The position numbers were made by a program, and so were the translations under genes. From Paraneptunicella aestuarii (GTDB lineage Bacteria; Pseudomonadota; Gammaproteobacteria; Enterobacterales; Alteromonadaceae), in the NCBI RefSeq assembly GCF_019900845.1, contig NZ_CP074570.1:4774001-4838000 (forward strand): DNA of 64,000 bases, written 5' to 3'. The notes beneath the pieces were generated by a model. That model made no database searches, was not told the origin of the DNA, and worked only from the letters and a program-made list of their open reading frames with translations. This document shows positions 16,624 to 25,525 of this stretch, one piece after another; positions within the stretch are counted from its first letter, which is position 1; each line of letters begins with the position of its first letter.

Positions 16624-16641
16624 TGTAAGACATGTCTTACA
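16624..16641. promoter_or_regulatory. GacA/UvrY upstream activating box
   Basis: A perfect 18-bp palindrome TGTAAGACATGTCTTACA, matching the GacA-box pattern TGTAAG-N6-CTTACA found upstream of rsmY, rsmZ and csrB genes. It sits about 95 bp upstream of the inferred start of the GGA-rich RNA and 18 bp beyond the stop of the nuclease gene. Confidence 0.8.
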
Positions 16642-16659
16642 AAGACAAAGGGGTATATC

Positions 16660-17460
16660 TTACCTTTTGGATTGAGTAACTTTTGAACCTTCAAAAATAG
16701 TGTTCAAATAATTAGCGATTCTTATTCCACCTTGCTTTAAACGAGCTCTAACAACTGGAATATTTTCATAAGAATAATCCCAACTAATGTCATCACTTTT
16801 TGGATAAATCTGATCTCGTATAGCCGTGCTTTCCTTAACCCAAACCATTGGGTCGTTACTCGCCCAAGCTTTTCTCTCTATATCAGTGATACTTGCTCCC
16901 AGCCATTGAGCCCATTCAGTAAAAGAAAGTTGCTGACGATCAATCAAACCGCTATCCCAAACACGATGTAAGTTTGTGTCTTCTTTGAAAAATTCGACTT
17001 TCTCATCATTGCCACCTCGGTCAGTACCATTGCCAGCATGTAGTGGCTGATGTAAGTCGCCAATAATATGAACAATAAAACGTAGTGCTTTTTGCTTTTC
17101 CTTTAACGATGCATCTTCGCTAAGCAGAACCTCTCTGAAATTCTCCAAAGCGCTAACAGCATCGCCTTCATCCGGAGCGCCAACATCTTTATATTCTTTG
17201 CCTTTAGGAACGGTGACGTAATGCCAGGGGCTTGCTGTTTTTTTCCAGAATTCAGACGGATTGGAACGCATTTCATCAGGCCAGGTCGACGCCTGCGCTA
17301 ACGTTTCCGTACCCAAAATGGCTTTAACTTGCTGTTGTGCTTGCTCTGTCAAATGTGCCTGGGCAATCTCGCCCGTTACACGATGCCCAGTTTGCCCCCA
17401 GGCAAAAACCTGAGAGCTGATAACTGTGCAGGTCAGCACGAGTGAAGGGAGTATTCTCAT
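16660..17460 (-). CDS. Secreted S1/P1-type nuclease
   Basis: A 266-residue precursor. A signal peptide (residues 1-20, cut after VFA) exposes the mature N-terminal Trp21 in WGQTGHRVTG, whose amino group and side groups help bind the zinc cluster in S1/P1 nucleases. HIIGDLHQPLHAGN (about 131-144) and GGNDEKVEF plus NLHRVWDSGL supply the other zinc-binding His and Asp residues. It would degrade single-stranded DNA or RNA in the periplasm or outside, for nutrient recovery or defence. It ends 20 bp before the GacA box of the CsrB-like RNA on the same strand, a context that may be incidental. Confidence 0.92.
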   Translation of the reverse strand: MRILPSLVLTCTVISSQVFAWGQTGHRVTGEIAQAHLTEQAQQQVKAILGTETLAQASTWPDEMRSNPSEFWKKTASPWHYVTVPKGKEYKDVGAPDEGDAVSALENFREVLLSEDASLKEKQKALRFIVHIIGDLHQPLHAGNGTDRGGNDEKVEFFKEDTNLHRVWDSGLIDRQQLSFTEWAQWLGASITDIERKAWASNDPMVWVKESTAIRDQIYPKSDDISWDYSYENIPVVRARLKQGGIRIANYLNTIFEGSKVTQSKR

Positions 17461-17502
17461 AAAGTAGCCTCTTTAATTATTGTTTTTAATCTTTGTCATA
17501 CA

Positions 17503-17519
17503 GCCTAATCGTATTAGGC
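17503..17519. promoter_or_regulatory. Short palindrome upstream of the nuclease gene
   Basis: GCCTAAT-CGT-ATTAGGC, 7-bp perfect arms, 43 bp upstream of the nuclease start. There is no U-tract on either side, so an operator is more likely than a terminator. The regulator is unknown. Confidence 0.35.
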
Positions 17520-17671
17520 CGTCATTTTGCCATTAGATGAGCGCAGTTTTGCACACAGAATGCCTTGTTTCTGTAACAAAACGATGAATTCATCCAATAT
17601 GAAAGTTTGATTGAAATTGCTCTGCAATATTATTACTTGATACCGAAAGCCAAGGGAGTTTATAGCCGCAA

Positions 17672-18292
17672 CTAATCAGAGCTGTTATAGCCCCAACGTT
17701 CCATCAGGGTTTGCTCAATACCCAAATGATCCAGAATTCTAGCCACAACAAAATTCACCAGATCGTCTACACCTTTAGGTTGATGATAAAAACCGGGAGA
17801 GGCTGGCATCATTGTTACGCCCAAGTTGCTTAAGGTAAGCATATTCTGTAGGTGGATACTGGAGAGGGGCATTTCCCGCACAACCATGATGAGCTGGCCT
17901 TTTTCCTTAATCACAACATCAGCCGCTCGTTCAATTAAATTGTTACTGGCTCCAGTCGCAACAGAGGACAAGGTACTGGTAGAGCAAGGGCAGACAACCA
18001 TTTGCTTGGGCGCAGCAGAGCCAGAAGCAACAGGAGAAAACCACTCTTCCTTGCCATACACCTTTATTTGCTCATCTTCGCACTGGCAATATTCCACAAA
18101 GGTTTTCTGCATAGCTTCAGGATTAGCCGACAATTGCATTTCATGCTCTGTCGCAAACACAACACGAGCAGCCGAAGAAACCAACAAATGAACCTTATAA
18201 TCTGCAGCAACTAAAGCCTGTAAAAGCCTCAAGCCATAAGGAGCACCAGAAGCGCCAGTGAAAGCCAATGTGATTTCTTTTTGCTTACTCAT
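17672..18292 (-). CDS. ubiX: Flavin prenyltransferase UbiX
   Basis: A 206-residue flavoprotein. [15 protein letters not shown] (14-28) is the flavin-phosphate loop, [38 protein letters not shown] the central conserved block, and [44 protein letters not shown] the C-terminal signature. It makes prenylated FMN, the cofactor of the UbiD decarboxylase in ubiquinone synthesis. It starts at the base following the mpl stop, so the two are translationally adjacent. Length is normal. Confidence 0.95.
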   Translation of the reverse strand: MSKQKEITLAFTGASGAPYGLRLLQALVAADYKVHLLVSSAARVVFATEHEMQLSANPEAMQKTFVEYCQCEDEQIKVYGKEEWFSPVASGSAAPKQMVVCPCSTSTLSSVATGASNNLIERAADVVIKEKGQLIMVVREMPLSSIHLQNMLTLSNLGVTMMPASPGFYHQPKGVDDLVNFVVARILDHLGIEQTLMERWGYNSSD

Positions 18293-19642
18293 TTATTGTT
18301 TCTCTGCCAATGCTTGCAATAACTTTCCGTGAATGCCGCCAAATCCACCGTTACTCATTACTAATAAATGGTCGCCCGGCTTAGCCTTGCTCAGAACAGC
18401 TTGCTGCAACTCATTCATATCACTGAATATAGTAGCTGTTTTTTCTTCTTTATTAGTCACTAGCTCCCAATCCTGATCGGCAGGGCGGAATATTAATGCT
18501 TCATCAGCCGCTTGCAGAGAATGTAGCAGGGAATCTTTGTGATAACCGGCTTTCATAGTGTTGGAACGTAATTCCAACAAGGCAATAATACGCTCGTTCC
18601 CCACCTTGGCTCGCAAGCCACCCAATGTTGTCTCAATCGCGGTGGGATGATGGGCAAAATCGTCGTAAACGGTAACGCCAGCCGCTTTACCTTTCACTTC
18701 CATACGGCGTTTCACGTTTTTAAAATTGGCTAACGCTGCAATGGCATCTTTGGGTCGAACACCTACATGGCGCGCTGCCGCAATCGCCATCAAAGCGTTG
18801 TTCACATTATGCTGACCAATCAAAGACCACTGCACAATGCCCATTAATTCATTATTGAAATAAACCTCAAATTCACTGCCAGCTTCATCAAGCTGTTTAG
18901 CTTGCCATTCCTTACCAACTTGCTGCTGCTCACTCCAACAGCCCTTTGCCAAGGTTTGCTCTATGGTTTGCACACCGCTAGGGGACAACACCAAACCATT
19001 GCCTGGAACCATGCGTAATAAGTGATGAAATTGACGTTGAATATCTTCAATACTGTTAAAAATATCCGCGTGATCAAATTCCAGGTTATTAATAATTAAC
19101 GTCTTCGGACGGTAATGAACGAACTTACTGCGCTTGTCGAAAAACGCAGTGTCATATTCATCGGCTTCAATCACGAAGAAGGGGGAATCACCTAATCGGG
19201 CAGATACTGAAAAGTTTTCCGGTACGCCACCGATCAAAAAGCCGGGTTGCATACCGCAGTCTTCCAAAATCCATGCAAGCATACTGCTACAAGTGGTTTT
19301 GCCATGCGTTCCCGACACAGCCAACACCCATCGCTCTTGCAGCAAATTATCCAGCAACCATTGAGGCCCACTAGTGTACGGCAAATTGGAATTTAACACA
19401 TACTCGACGGCTGGGTTTCCGCGTGACATGGCATTACCAATCACGACCATATCTGGCTGAGGCTCAAACTGAGACAAATCCTCATAGCCTTGAAAAAGCT
19501 CAATACCGAGTTCTTCAAGTTGCGTACTCATTGGTGGGTAAACCTGTTGGTCGGAACCAGTAACCTTGTGGCCCAGCTCTTTTGCCAAGGCAGCAATGCC
19601 GCCCATAAATGTGCCACAAATACCTAATATATGTATGTGCAT
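18293..19642 (-). CDS. mpl: UDP-N-acetylmuramate:L-alanyl-gamma-D-glutamyl-meso-diaminopimelate ligase
   Basis: A 449-residue Mur-ligase family enzyme. The N-terminal MHIHILGICGTFMGGIAALAKELGHKVTGSD is specific to Mpl and resembles MurC. The ATP loop is GTHGKTTCSS (111-120), followed by NNLEFDHADIF, HNVNNALMAIAAARHVG and YDDFAHHPTAI. It reattaches recycled murein tripeptide to UDP-MurNAc in the cytoplasm. It is first of the mpl-ubiX pair and divergent from fbp. Confidence 0.95.
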   Translation of the reverse strand: MHIHILGICGTFMGGIAALAKELGHKVTGSDQQVYPPMSTQLEELGIELFQGYEDLSQFEPQPDMVVIGNAMSRGNPAVEYVLNSNLPYTSGPQWLLDNLLQERWVLAVSGTHGKTTCSSMLAWILEDCGMQPGFLIGGVPENFSVSARLGDSPFFVIEADEYDTAFFDKRSKFVHYRPKTLIINNLEFDHADIFNSIEDIQRQFHHLLRMVPGNGLVLSPSGVQTIEQTLAKGCWSEQQQVGKEWQAKQLDEAGSEFEVYFNNELMGIVQWSLIGQHNVNNALMAIAAARHVGVRPKDAIAALANFKNVKRRMEVKGKAAGVTVYDDFAHHPTAIETTLGGLRAKVGNERIIALLELRSNTMKAGYHKDSLLHSLQAADEALIFRPADQDWELVTNKEEKTATIFSDMNELQQAVLSKAKPGDHLLVMSNGGFGGIHGKLLQALAEKQ

Positions 19643-19900
19643 AAAATGACTGTCATTAGAAAATTGACCGTAGCCTAACAGAGCAAAGCTCTGCCCTCAA
19701 TGTTACATCAGGCTCTCAAAACCCATTTAGGCTGGATAATTGGGAAAATTGTTATCCAGACCAGTAAAAATGCAGCTCAAAGATGTTCAAAGCGTGCAGA
19801 TACAGTACAATATGCAGCCGAACCCAACTACCTTAAATAATAAAACTTAAAAACAGGTAGTAACCCTACAGACACAAAAAAGCAAAGGTTATTCCACGCT

Positions 19901-20881
19901 ATGAAACGATTAAATTCACAACTGCAAGAAGACGGGTGCCCACTCGAACTGATCCTGTTGATTCGTACCTTACTGGCCGGATGTAAAGAAATCTCTTTCC
20001 GGGTTAGCCAAGGCGAACTCGCTGGTGTACTGGGGTCAACATTGAGTGACAATGTGCAGGGTGAAAGACAAAAGAAACTGGATGTTATCTCTAACCAAAT
20101 CCTGAAAGACATCCTGAGCGAATCCGGTTACGTTAAAGCCTTATCTTCGGAAGAAGAAGATACGGTGGTTGGCTGTAACCCTGATGGTAAATATCTGGTC
20201 AGCATCGATCCTCTTGATGGTTCGTCGAACATCGACATCAATAGTTTGATTGGTACGATTTTCTCTATCCAACACGCACCACAATGGATGGAACCTGACG
20301 ATCCCCAAGCCTTCCTGCAACCAGGAACTCAGATGGTTGCCGCTGGTTACGTTCTTTATGGCCCATCGACAGTGTTGGTTTTAACCACGGGACGCGGAAC
20401 TCACGGTTATACCTTGGATAAAACCCATGGTGGTTTCCTGTTAACTCGCCCTAACATTCGGGTTCCAGAGCAAACACAGGAATTTGCCATTAACGCATCT
20501 AACCAGCGCCATTGGGAAAAACCCATGCAGGATTACATTGCTGATTTGTTGGCAGGTAAAGATGGCCCTCGCGGTAAAGACTTCAACATGCGTTGGATTG
20601 CTGCGATGGTGGGTGACATTCACCGTATTTTGTCTCGCGGCGGTTTGTTCACCTATCCGTTTGACTATCGAGAGCCAAACAAACCAGGCAAATTGCGTTT
20701 GTTATACGAAGCTAACCCTATGGCATTTTTGATGGAACAAGCTGGCGGTGAAGCTTCAACGGGCACACAGCGCATCATGGAAATTTTGCCGACCGAGATC
20801 CACCAACGTGTACCGGTGATCATGGGCTCAAAGGAAGAAGTGGCAATGTGTCTGGAATATCACAACCGCGAAGCAAACTAA
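19901..20881 (+). CDS. fbp: Class I fructose-1,6-bisphosphatase
   Basis: A 326-residue cytoplasmic gluconeogenic enzyme. The metal and phosphate site reads [10 protein letters not shown], then [23 protein letters not shown] (about 104-126), the diagnostic class I motif. [21 protein letters not shown] and [37 protein letters not shown] segments complete the active site (here [14 protein letters not shown]). It hydrolyses fructose 1,6-bisphosphate to fructose 6-phosphate. Single gene, divergent from mpl; a palindromic repeat lies 53 bp past its stop. Confidence 0.95.
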   Translation: MKRLNSQLQEDGCPLELILLIRTLLAGCKEISFRVSQGELAGVLGSTLSDNVQGERQKKLDVISNQILKDILSESGYVKALSSEEEDTVVGCNPDGKYLVSIDPLDGSSNIDINSLIGTIFSIQHAPQWMEPDDPQAFLQPGTQMVAAGYVLYGPSTVLVLTTGRGTHGYTLDKTHGGFLLTRPNIRVPEQTQEFAINASNQRHWEKPMQDYIADLLAGKDGPRGKDFNMRWIAAMVGDIHRILSRGGLFTYPFDYREPNKPGKLRLLYEANPMAFLMEQAGGEASTGTQRIMEILPTEIHQRVPVIMGSKEEVAMCLEYHNREAN

Positions 20882-20933
20882 TTCGTAGTTATTACATTTA
20901 CGATTAATTAAACAACGGTTGCAGTCATCTGTC

Positions 20934-21032
20934 ACCTGTAGAAACTTATCGCAGACTCGCCGTGAATACATCCATGTAGGCCCCGCAGCCGCGTCCCTGC
21001 GGCTGAGGGTCTGCTTATCATTTTCTACAGGT
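20934..21032 (+). repeat. Palindromic intergenic element, copy B
   Basis: Outer arms ACCTGTAGAAA / TTTCTACAGGT, middle arms GCAGAC / GTCTGC (20951-20956, 21009-21014), and an apical hairpin CAGCCGC / GCGGCTG. It is the cleanest copy of the family. It lies between fbp and serC, past the fbp stop. Confidence 0.85.
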
Positions 21033-21273
21033 AATATATCCCCTATCTTAATCTCACTTTCCTTTGAAAAACCACACTACATAACGCCAAGAATGGCGTA
21101 CAATCGAACGCGCATTTCTACAGCACATCAGGTGTATTTCCGCTCCAAATAGCGGGCGTATATTCTCATATGCTTTAAATAGTACCAGATGGTTCTTGTA
21201 TCGGGTCACGCGCCCCGAATATGATGCCATTCCCACATTGCATTCTGTGCACAGTAAAAAAGAGAGGAGCACA

Positions 21274-22389
21274 ATGAAACCTAGCGTTAAGCCGAACAAC
21301 CCGCATTTTTCATCTGGACCTTGTTCCAAACGCCCTGGCTATGATGTCAGCAAGCTTGATCTTTCCACCCTGGGACGATCGCATCGCTCGGGTTTAGGCA
21401 AGCAAGCGTTAGGGTTGGCATGTAGTAAAACCGCTGAACTACTGGGTTTGCCGGAAGGCTACCGAGTAGGTGTTGTTCCCGCCTCAGACACAGGCGCTGT
21501 TGAAATGGCTCTATGGTCATTGCTAGGGGCAAGAGGCGTCGACGTTCTTGCGTGGGAATCATTTGGTAGCGGTTGGGTGTCGGACATTCTGAAGCAATTA
21601 AAACTGCAAGATGTTCGCGAATATTCTGCCGATTACGGTGATCTACCAGATTTGTCTCAAGTTGATTTCAATAATGACGTGGTATTTACCTGGAACGGGA
21701 CAACATCAGGCGTCAAAGTACCGAATGGTGACTGGATCCCCAATGACCGCGCAGGCTTAACCATTTGTGATGCCACTTCTGCGGTATTCGCGATGGACTT
21801 GCCATGGGAAAAACTCGACGTTGTAACTTACTCCTGGCAAAAAGTGCTGGGCGGTGAAGGCGCTCACGGTATGCTGATCCTTAGCCCTCGCGCAGTAGAG
21901 CGCCTGGAAAGCTACACACCAGCATGGCCAATGCCGAAAATCTTCCGCATGACCAAAGGCGGCAAACTGATTGAAGGTATTTTCAAAGGCGAGACCATCA
22001 ATACTCCTTCTATGTTGTGTGTTGCCGATTACCTTGACGCTTTGAATTGGGTCGAAGATTTAGGCGGCGTCGGTGCAGCGATTGAACGTTCAGAAGCCAG
22101 TTTGGCAACGATTAAGAAGTTCATCGCGGAAAATGACTGGATCAGTTTCCTCGCCAAAGATGCCGCGACAGTAAGTAACACCAGCGTGTGCTTAAGTGTC
22201 GATGCTAATGCCGATCAGGTAAAAGCCATGGTGAAATTGTTAGAAGCAGAAGGCGTAGCTTACGACGTAGCTTCTTACCGCGACGCACCTGCGGGTATCC
22301 GTATTTGGTGCGGCGCAACCGTTGAACCATCTGATGTAGAAAAATTAATGCCTTGGCTGTTTTGGGCTTATGAAGAAGTGACCAAGTAA
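21274..22389 (+). CDS. serC: Phosphoserine aminotransferase (Methanosarcina/alphaproteobacterial-type)
   Basis: 371 residues from ATG 21274, chosen because AGGAG lies about 6 nt upstream; an open extension to 21196 is not family-like. [31 protein letters not shown] and [15 protein letters not shown] (the Schiff-base Lys in SWQKVLG) identify the TIGR01365 type of SerC rather than the E. coli type. It converts 3-phosphohydroxypyruvate to phosphoserine. It is followed after 26 bp by the phosphoglycerate dehydrogenase gene, forming a serine-biosynthesis pair. Confidence 0.92.
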   Translation: MKPSVKPNNPHFSSGPCSKRPGYDVSKLDLSTLGRSHRSGLGKQALGLACSKTAELLGLPEGYRVGVVPASDTGAVEMALWSLLGARGVDVLAWESFGSGWVSDILKQLKLQDVREYSADYGDLPDLSQVDFNNDVVFTWNGTTSGVKVPNGDWIPNDRAGLTICDATSAVFAMDLPWEKLDVVTYSWQKVLGGEGAHGMLILSPRAVERLESYTPAWPMPKIFRMTKGGKLIEGIFKGETINTPSMLCVADYLDALNWVEDLGGVGAAIERSEASLATIKKFIAENDWISFLAKDAATVSNTSVCLSVDANADQVKAMVKLLEAEGVAYDVASYRDAPAGIRIWCGATVEPSDVEKLMPWLFWAYEEVTK

Positions 22390-22415
22390 CACTAATCCAA
22401 ATAAGGGCGACCGAT

Positions 22416-23591
22416 ATGTTTCGAGTAAAAACTTACAATCGAATTTCAGTAAAGGGTTTAGAGCGTTTTTCACGTGAGCAGTTTGAAGTGGGAGGCGATA
22501 TCGCACATCCAGAAGCGATCTTGTTAAGAAGCCACAAATTACACGATGAAGCCGTTCCACCTTCTTTATTGGCGGTCGCCAGAGCGGGAGCGGGAGTGAA
22601 CAATGTGCCAGTTCAAGAATACAGTGACAAAGGCATTGTTGTTTTCAACACTCCCGGCGCTAATGCTAACGCGGTAAAAGAACTGGTACTTTCAGGTTTA
22701 TTACTGGGTTCCAGAGGCATTGCTCAAGGCATGAAATTTGTGCAGGAACAAACCCATATCACCGATGCGGCTGAAATGGGCGCTCTCATGGAAAAAGAGA
22801 AAAAACAATTCGCCGGACAAGAGCTGTACGGAAAAACCTTGGGTATTGTCGGTTTAGGCGCGATCGGATCCATGGTGGCAGAAATGGCATTAGCTTTGGG
22901 CATGAATGTATTGGGTTACGATCCCAAGCTCTCTATAGAGGCTGCATGGCGCTTGCCTAACCAGGTAGAAAAAATGGATAATCTGCAAAGCCTGTTATCC
23001 AAATCTGACTACATCACTCTGCATGTTCCCGCTATCGAAGCGACCAAGCACATGATCAACAGTGAATCTCTTGCTTCAGTTAAAGCTGGCGCAGTGCTAC
23101 TTAACTTTGCACGCGAAGCCATTGTTGACGCAGATGCTGTCATCACTAGCCTGGATGGCGAAGGTGGGCTAGCTAAATATATTTGCGACTTCCCAGAACC
23201 AATCCTGTTAGGCAGAGACAACGTTATCGCTATGCCACACATTGGTGCCAGCACCACCGAAGCAGAAGAAAATTGCGCTGTTATGGCAGCCGACCAACTT
23301 ATCGACTTCCTGCACAACGGCAACATTAAAAATTCAGTGAACTTCCCCGCCATTGCAATGGAAAGAGCACCGGGAAGCGTCAGAATTACCTTCGCAAACC
23401 AAAACGTTTCCGGCGTATTGGGCAATGTATTAGGCATATTAGCAGAATACTCAGCCAACGTACTCGACATGGTAAACAAAAGCCGAGGCGACCTGGCCTA
23501 CAACATCATCGACGTCGAGCAACAGCCCGACCCACAAGCCATTGAGGCTATCAAACAGATCGAAAGCGTAGTGAGCGTGAGGGTGATTTAA
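22416..23591 (+). CDS. serA: D-3-phosphoglycerate dehydrogenase
   Basis: A 391-residue D-isomer 2-hydroxyacid dehydrogenase. The NAD-binding loop is GKTLGIVGLGAIGSMVAEMA (about 141-160); the catalytic Arg is in LLNFAREAIVD, Glu in CDFPEP and His in AMPHIGASTTEAEENC. The C-terminal about 70 residues form an ACT domain (VRITFANQNVSGVLGNVLGILAEYSANVLDM), a probable serine-feedback site. It oxidises 3-phosphoglycerate, the first step of serine synthesis, and pairs with serC directly upstream. The N-terminal domain is of the short type. Confidence 0.93.
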   Translation: MFRVKTYNRISVKGLERFSREQFEVGGDIAHPEAILLRSHKLHDEAVPPSLLAVARAGAGVNNVPVQEYSDKGIVVFNTPGANANAVKELVLSGLLLGSRGIAQGMKFVQEQTHITDAAEMGALMEKEKKQFAGQELYGKTLGIVGLGAIGSMVAEMALALGMNVLGYDPKLSIEAAWRLPNQVEKMDNLQSLLSKSDYITLHVPAIEATKHMINSESLASVKAGAVLLNFAREAIVDADAVITSLDGEGGLAKYICDFPEPILLGRDNVIAMPHIGASTTEAEENCAVMAADQLIDFLHNGNIKNSVNFPAIAMERAPGSVRITFANQNVSGVLGNVLGILAEYSANVLDMVNKSRGDLAYNIIDVEQQPDPQAIEAIKQIESVVSVRVI

Positions 23592-23845
23592 GCCCTCATT
23601 TTTTACAACCTCTCACCGACAGACCATAAATGAGCATTTATCACACCTTTATTGACCCGTCATTGTGGTTATGATTAAATCCATTTCAAACATAGAGTTC
23701 AACACTCAAATTCCCCCCGAATGAAAGAGTTTGAGCACCAGATACTGAACACTAACAAATTCCCATGCTCTACATAACTTTAGCATTGCCACTTACAGTG
23801 CAGATCAAGTTGCCCTAAAAGACATGTGACAATTAATTTGAAAGG

Positions 23846-23861
23846 ATAACTAGGAATTATG
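23846..23861. repeat. 16-bp inverted repeat, left copy (over a start codon)
   Basis: ATAACTAGGAATTATG includes the ribosome site and ATG of the membrane-protein gene. The same 16 bases lie inverted at 25505-25520 over the start of the PAP2 gene, so the two converging genes are bracketed. Confidence 0.6.
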
Positions 23862-24902
23862 AATTCCTTAAGCCGGTTTAGCCCAATATTTATTTCTTTA
23901 TGTTATTGCTTGGCATCTAGCTTATCTGTTGTCTGTTCGAGCTTTTTTGAAGGGACATTATTGGTTGATAATCTCAAAGTAGTAAATGGGATAAACATCA
24001 CTCAACATGCCTATGTTAATAATTACTCTACAATTATTAATTTTGTTTTATTAAACCCTCTAGGCATTTATTTTTTACTGAATGCTGAAAACGGATATAA
24101 GCAGTCTTCCATTTACTTTCAAAATGAAATGGCGTTTTCAAAGTACCATAAGTTAGGACTTACAGTCTTATCTTCTATGATCGGTAGTTCACTCATGTAT
24201 TTCTATTTTGATGGATTTATTGGTGGCAATTTCTTCACAGCTGCATTTGAACCCGATGGGGACGGTAAAGCCGTAGTTTCAATAACGGGTATTTTTATCT
24301 TTTTTTGGACTGCATTATACATGTCCTTTCTGTTTTATAATTGCATACGATATGGCCAATACATTCTTTATATAAGGGAGCGAAATATACAGGAGTTTGG
24401 AATATCGTTGTCTACGAAAGTTCATCGAAGCATTGCAATTGCAATATATCCCTGCGTCCAAGTTATGTACGCTATAACCACTATATTCTTGGTCATGATT
24501 ATTTTTATGTTTAGAGATTATATTCAATTTGAAATAGATGAAAGCAGGCGGGTTTGGTTGTTTGCTCCATATTTGTTGGTAGGGATCTGTTCGGCTCTTC
24601 CATTTTTTCATCTGCATAAAATCATGGCAGCTCAAAAGGAAGTTATAGTCAACAAAAGTGCAAATGAAGTAGAAAGACGGTTTTTAAACAACGCTGTTAG
24701 CACCAACTGGCAATCTATAAAACTAGACAATATTCTAAAAGCTGCTGATTCAATGGATAAAACAGAGAAGTTAAGTAACATTTTAAAAGTATGGCCTGTT
24801 CAGCTGAAAACATTGACGATGCCAAACATAAGTTTTGCAATTTCGTTATTTACACTTATGTATAAATTACTTTCGGTCTTCACTTCTACTCAAACAGTAT
24901 AA
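23859..24902 (+). CDS. AT-rich hypothetical multi-pass membrane protein
   Basis: A 347-residue protein, ATG at 23859 with TAGGA 5 nt upstream. About seven hydrophobic segments are visible: residues about 8-28, 58-76, 105-118, 143-163, 194-224, 234-254 and a weak C-terminal one. An FEPDGDGK loop lies around 128-135. Codon use is strongly AT-rich, unlike the flanking housekeeping genes. Its 3' end overlaps the converging PAP2 gene by 13 bp. No family recognised. With PAP2 and a recombinase beside it, it looks like part of an acquired cassette. Confidence 0.6.
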   Translation: MNSLSRFSPIFISLCYCLASSLSVVCSSFFEGTLLVDNLKVVNGINITQHAYVNNYSTIINFVLLNPLGIYFLLNAENGYKQSSIYFQNEMAFSKYHKLGLTVLSSMIGSSLMYFYFDGFIGGNFFTAAFEPDGDGKAVVSITGIFIFFWTALYMSFLFYNCIRYGQYILYIRERNIQEFGISLSTKVHRSIAIAIYPCVQVMYAITTIFLVMIIFMFRDYIQFEIDESRRVWLFAPYLLVGICSALPFFHLHKIMAAQKEVIVNKSANEVERRFLNNAVSTNWQSIKLDNILKAADSMDKTEKLSNILKVWPVQLKTLTMPNISFAISLFTLMYKLLSVFTSTQTV

Positions 24903-25507
24903 ATACCCAAATGCACCATAAATAGCCCCCCAGCCAAAACTGCGCCAGCAGGTATATCAACCAAGTAATGCTGTTTTGTATATAGGGCGCTCATAGATAT
25001 CAAAACTGGCATAAGAAATATGAGAAAAATATACGATGAAAAGGAAGCATATAAATTATTTGTTATATGCAGGGCTGTTAAGACTGATGTAGCTACGTGC
25101 ATTGATGGGAAGCAGTTTCCTCCCTTATCAAAATGATGAACAATTCCTAAGAATCGTTCAGATAAAGAATTTTTCGAATCATATTCTCTCCAATGTGACG
25201 GTGTTTTTACGGGAAAGAAATAAGCGATAATGAGCTGGCAAAAAAGTAGTAGCAGGAAGTTAAGACCTATATAACAAAATTGCTTCAAGTCCTTTACAGT
25301 CAGAACTATCGAACAGATAAAAGGATAATAAAAAAAAGAGTATATCCAAACCCAACGAGGCTTGAAGGGGATTTTTTCATCAATACTAATCTGCAATTTC
25401 TTCGCGGACTTCAAAGGATATTTTTGAGGAAGAAAATAAATTTGATAACCACCAAGTATTAAAATTATCGTTAGAAATACTGCAACAGCAATATCTAAAA
25501 GAGCCAT
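24890..25507 (-). CDS. PAP2-superfamily phosphatase (membrane)
   Basis: A 205-residue integral membrane protein with about six hydrophobic helices. GGNCFPSMHVATSVL (about 129-143) is the PSMH motif and SALYTKQHYLVDIPAGAVLAGG (about 173-194) carries the catalytic H and D of the third motif, in the form S-x2-YT-x2-HYxxD seen in the PAP2_3 / inositol-phosphorylceramide-synthase-like branch. It could dephosphorylate a lipid phosphate or move a phospho-headgroup. AT-rich like its converging neighbour, and its start shares a 16-bp sequence with that gene. Confidence 0.85.
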   Translation of the reverse strand: MALLDIAVAVFLTIILILGGYQIYFLPQKYPLKSAKKLQISIDEKIPFKPRWVWIYSFFYYPFICSIVLTVKDLKQFCYIGLNFLLLLFCQLIIAYFFPVKTPSHWREYDSKNSLSERFLGIVHHFDKGGNCFPSMHVATSVLTALHITNNLYASFSSYIFLIFLMPVLISMSALYTKQHYLVDIPAGAVLAGGLFMVHLGIYTV

Positions 25508-25520
25508 AATTCCTAGTTAT
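25505..25520. repeat. 16-bp inverted repeat, right copy (over a start codon)
   Basis: The reverse complement of ATAACTAGGAATTATG at 23846-23861. It covers the ribosome site and ATG (25507-25505) of the PAP2 gene and ends 5 bp before the recombinase stop. Confidence 0.6.
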
Positions 25521-25525
25521 GCGTA

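Noticed and set aside
17503..17519. Terminator for ubiX
   Set aside because: The palindrome is about 150 bp past ubiX and lacks a U-run; kept as a possible operator.
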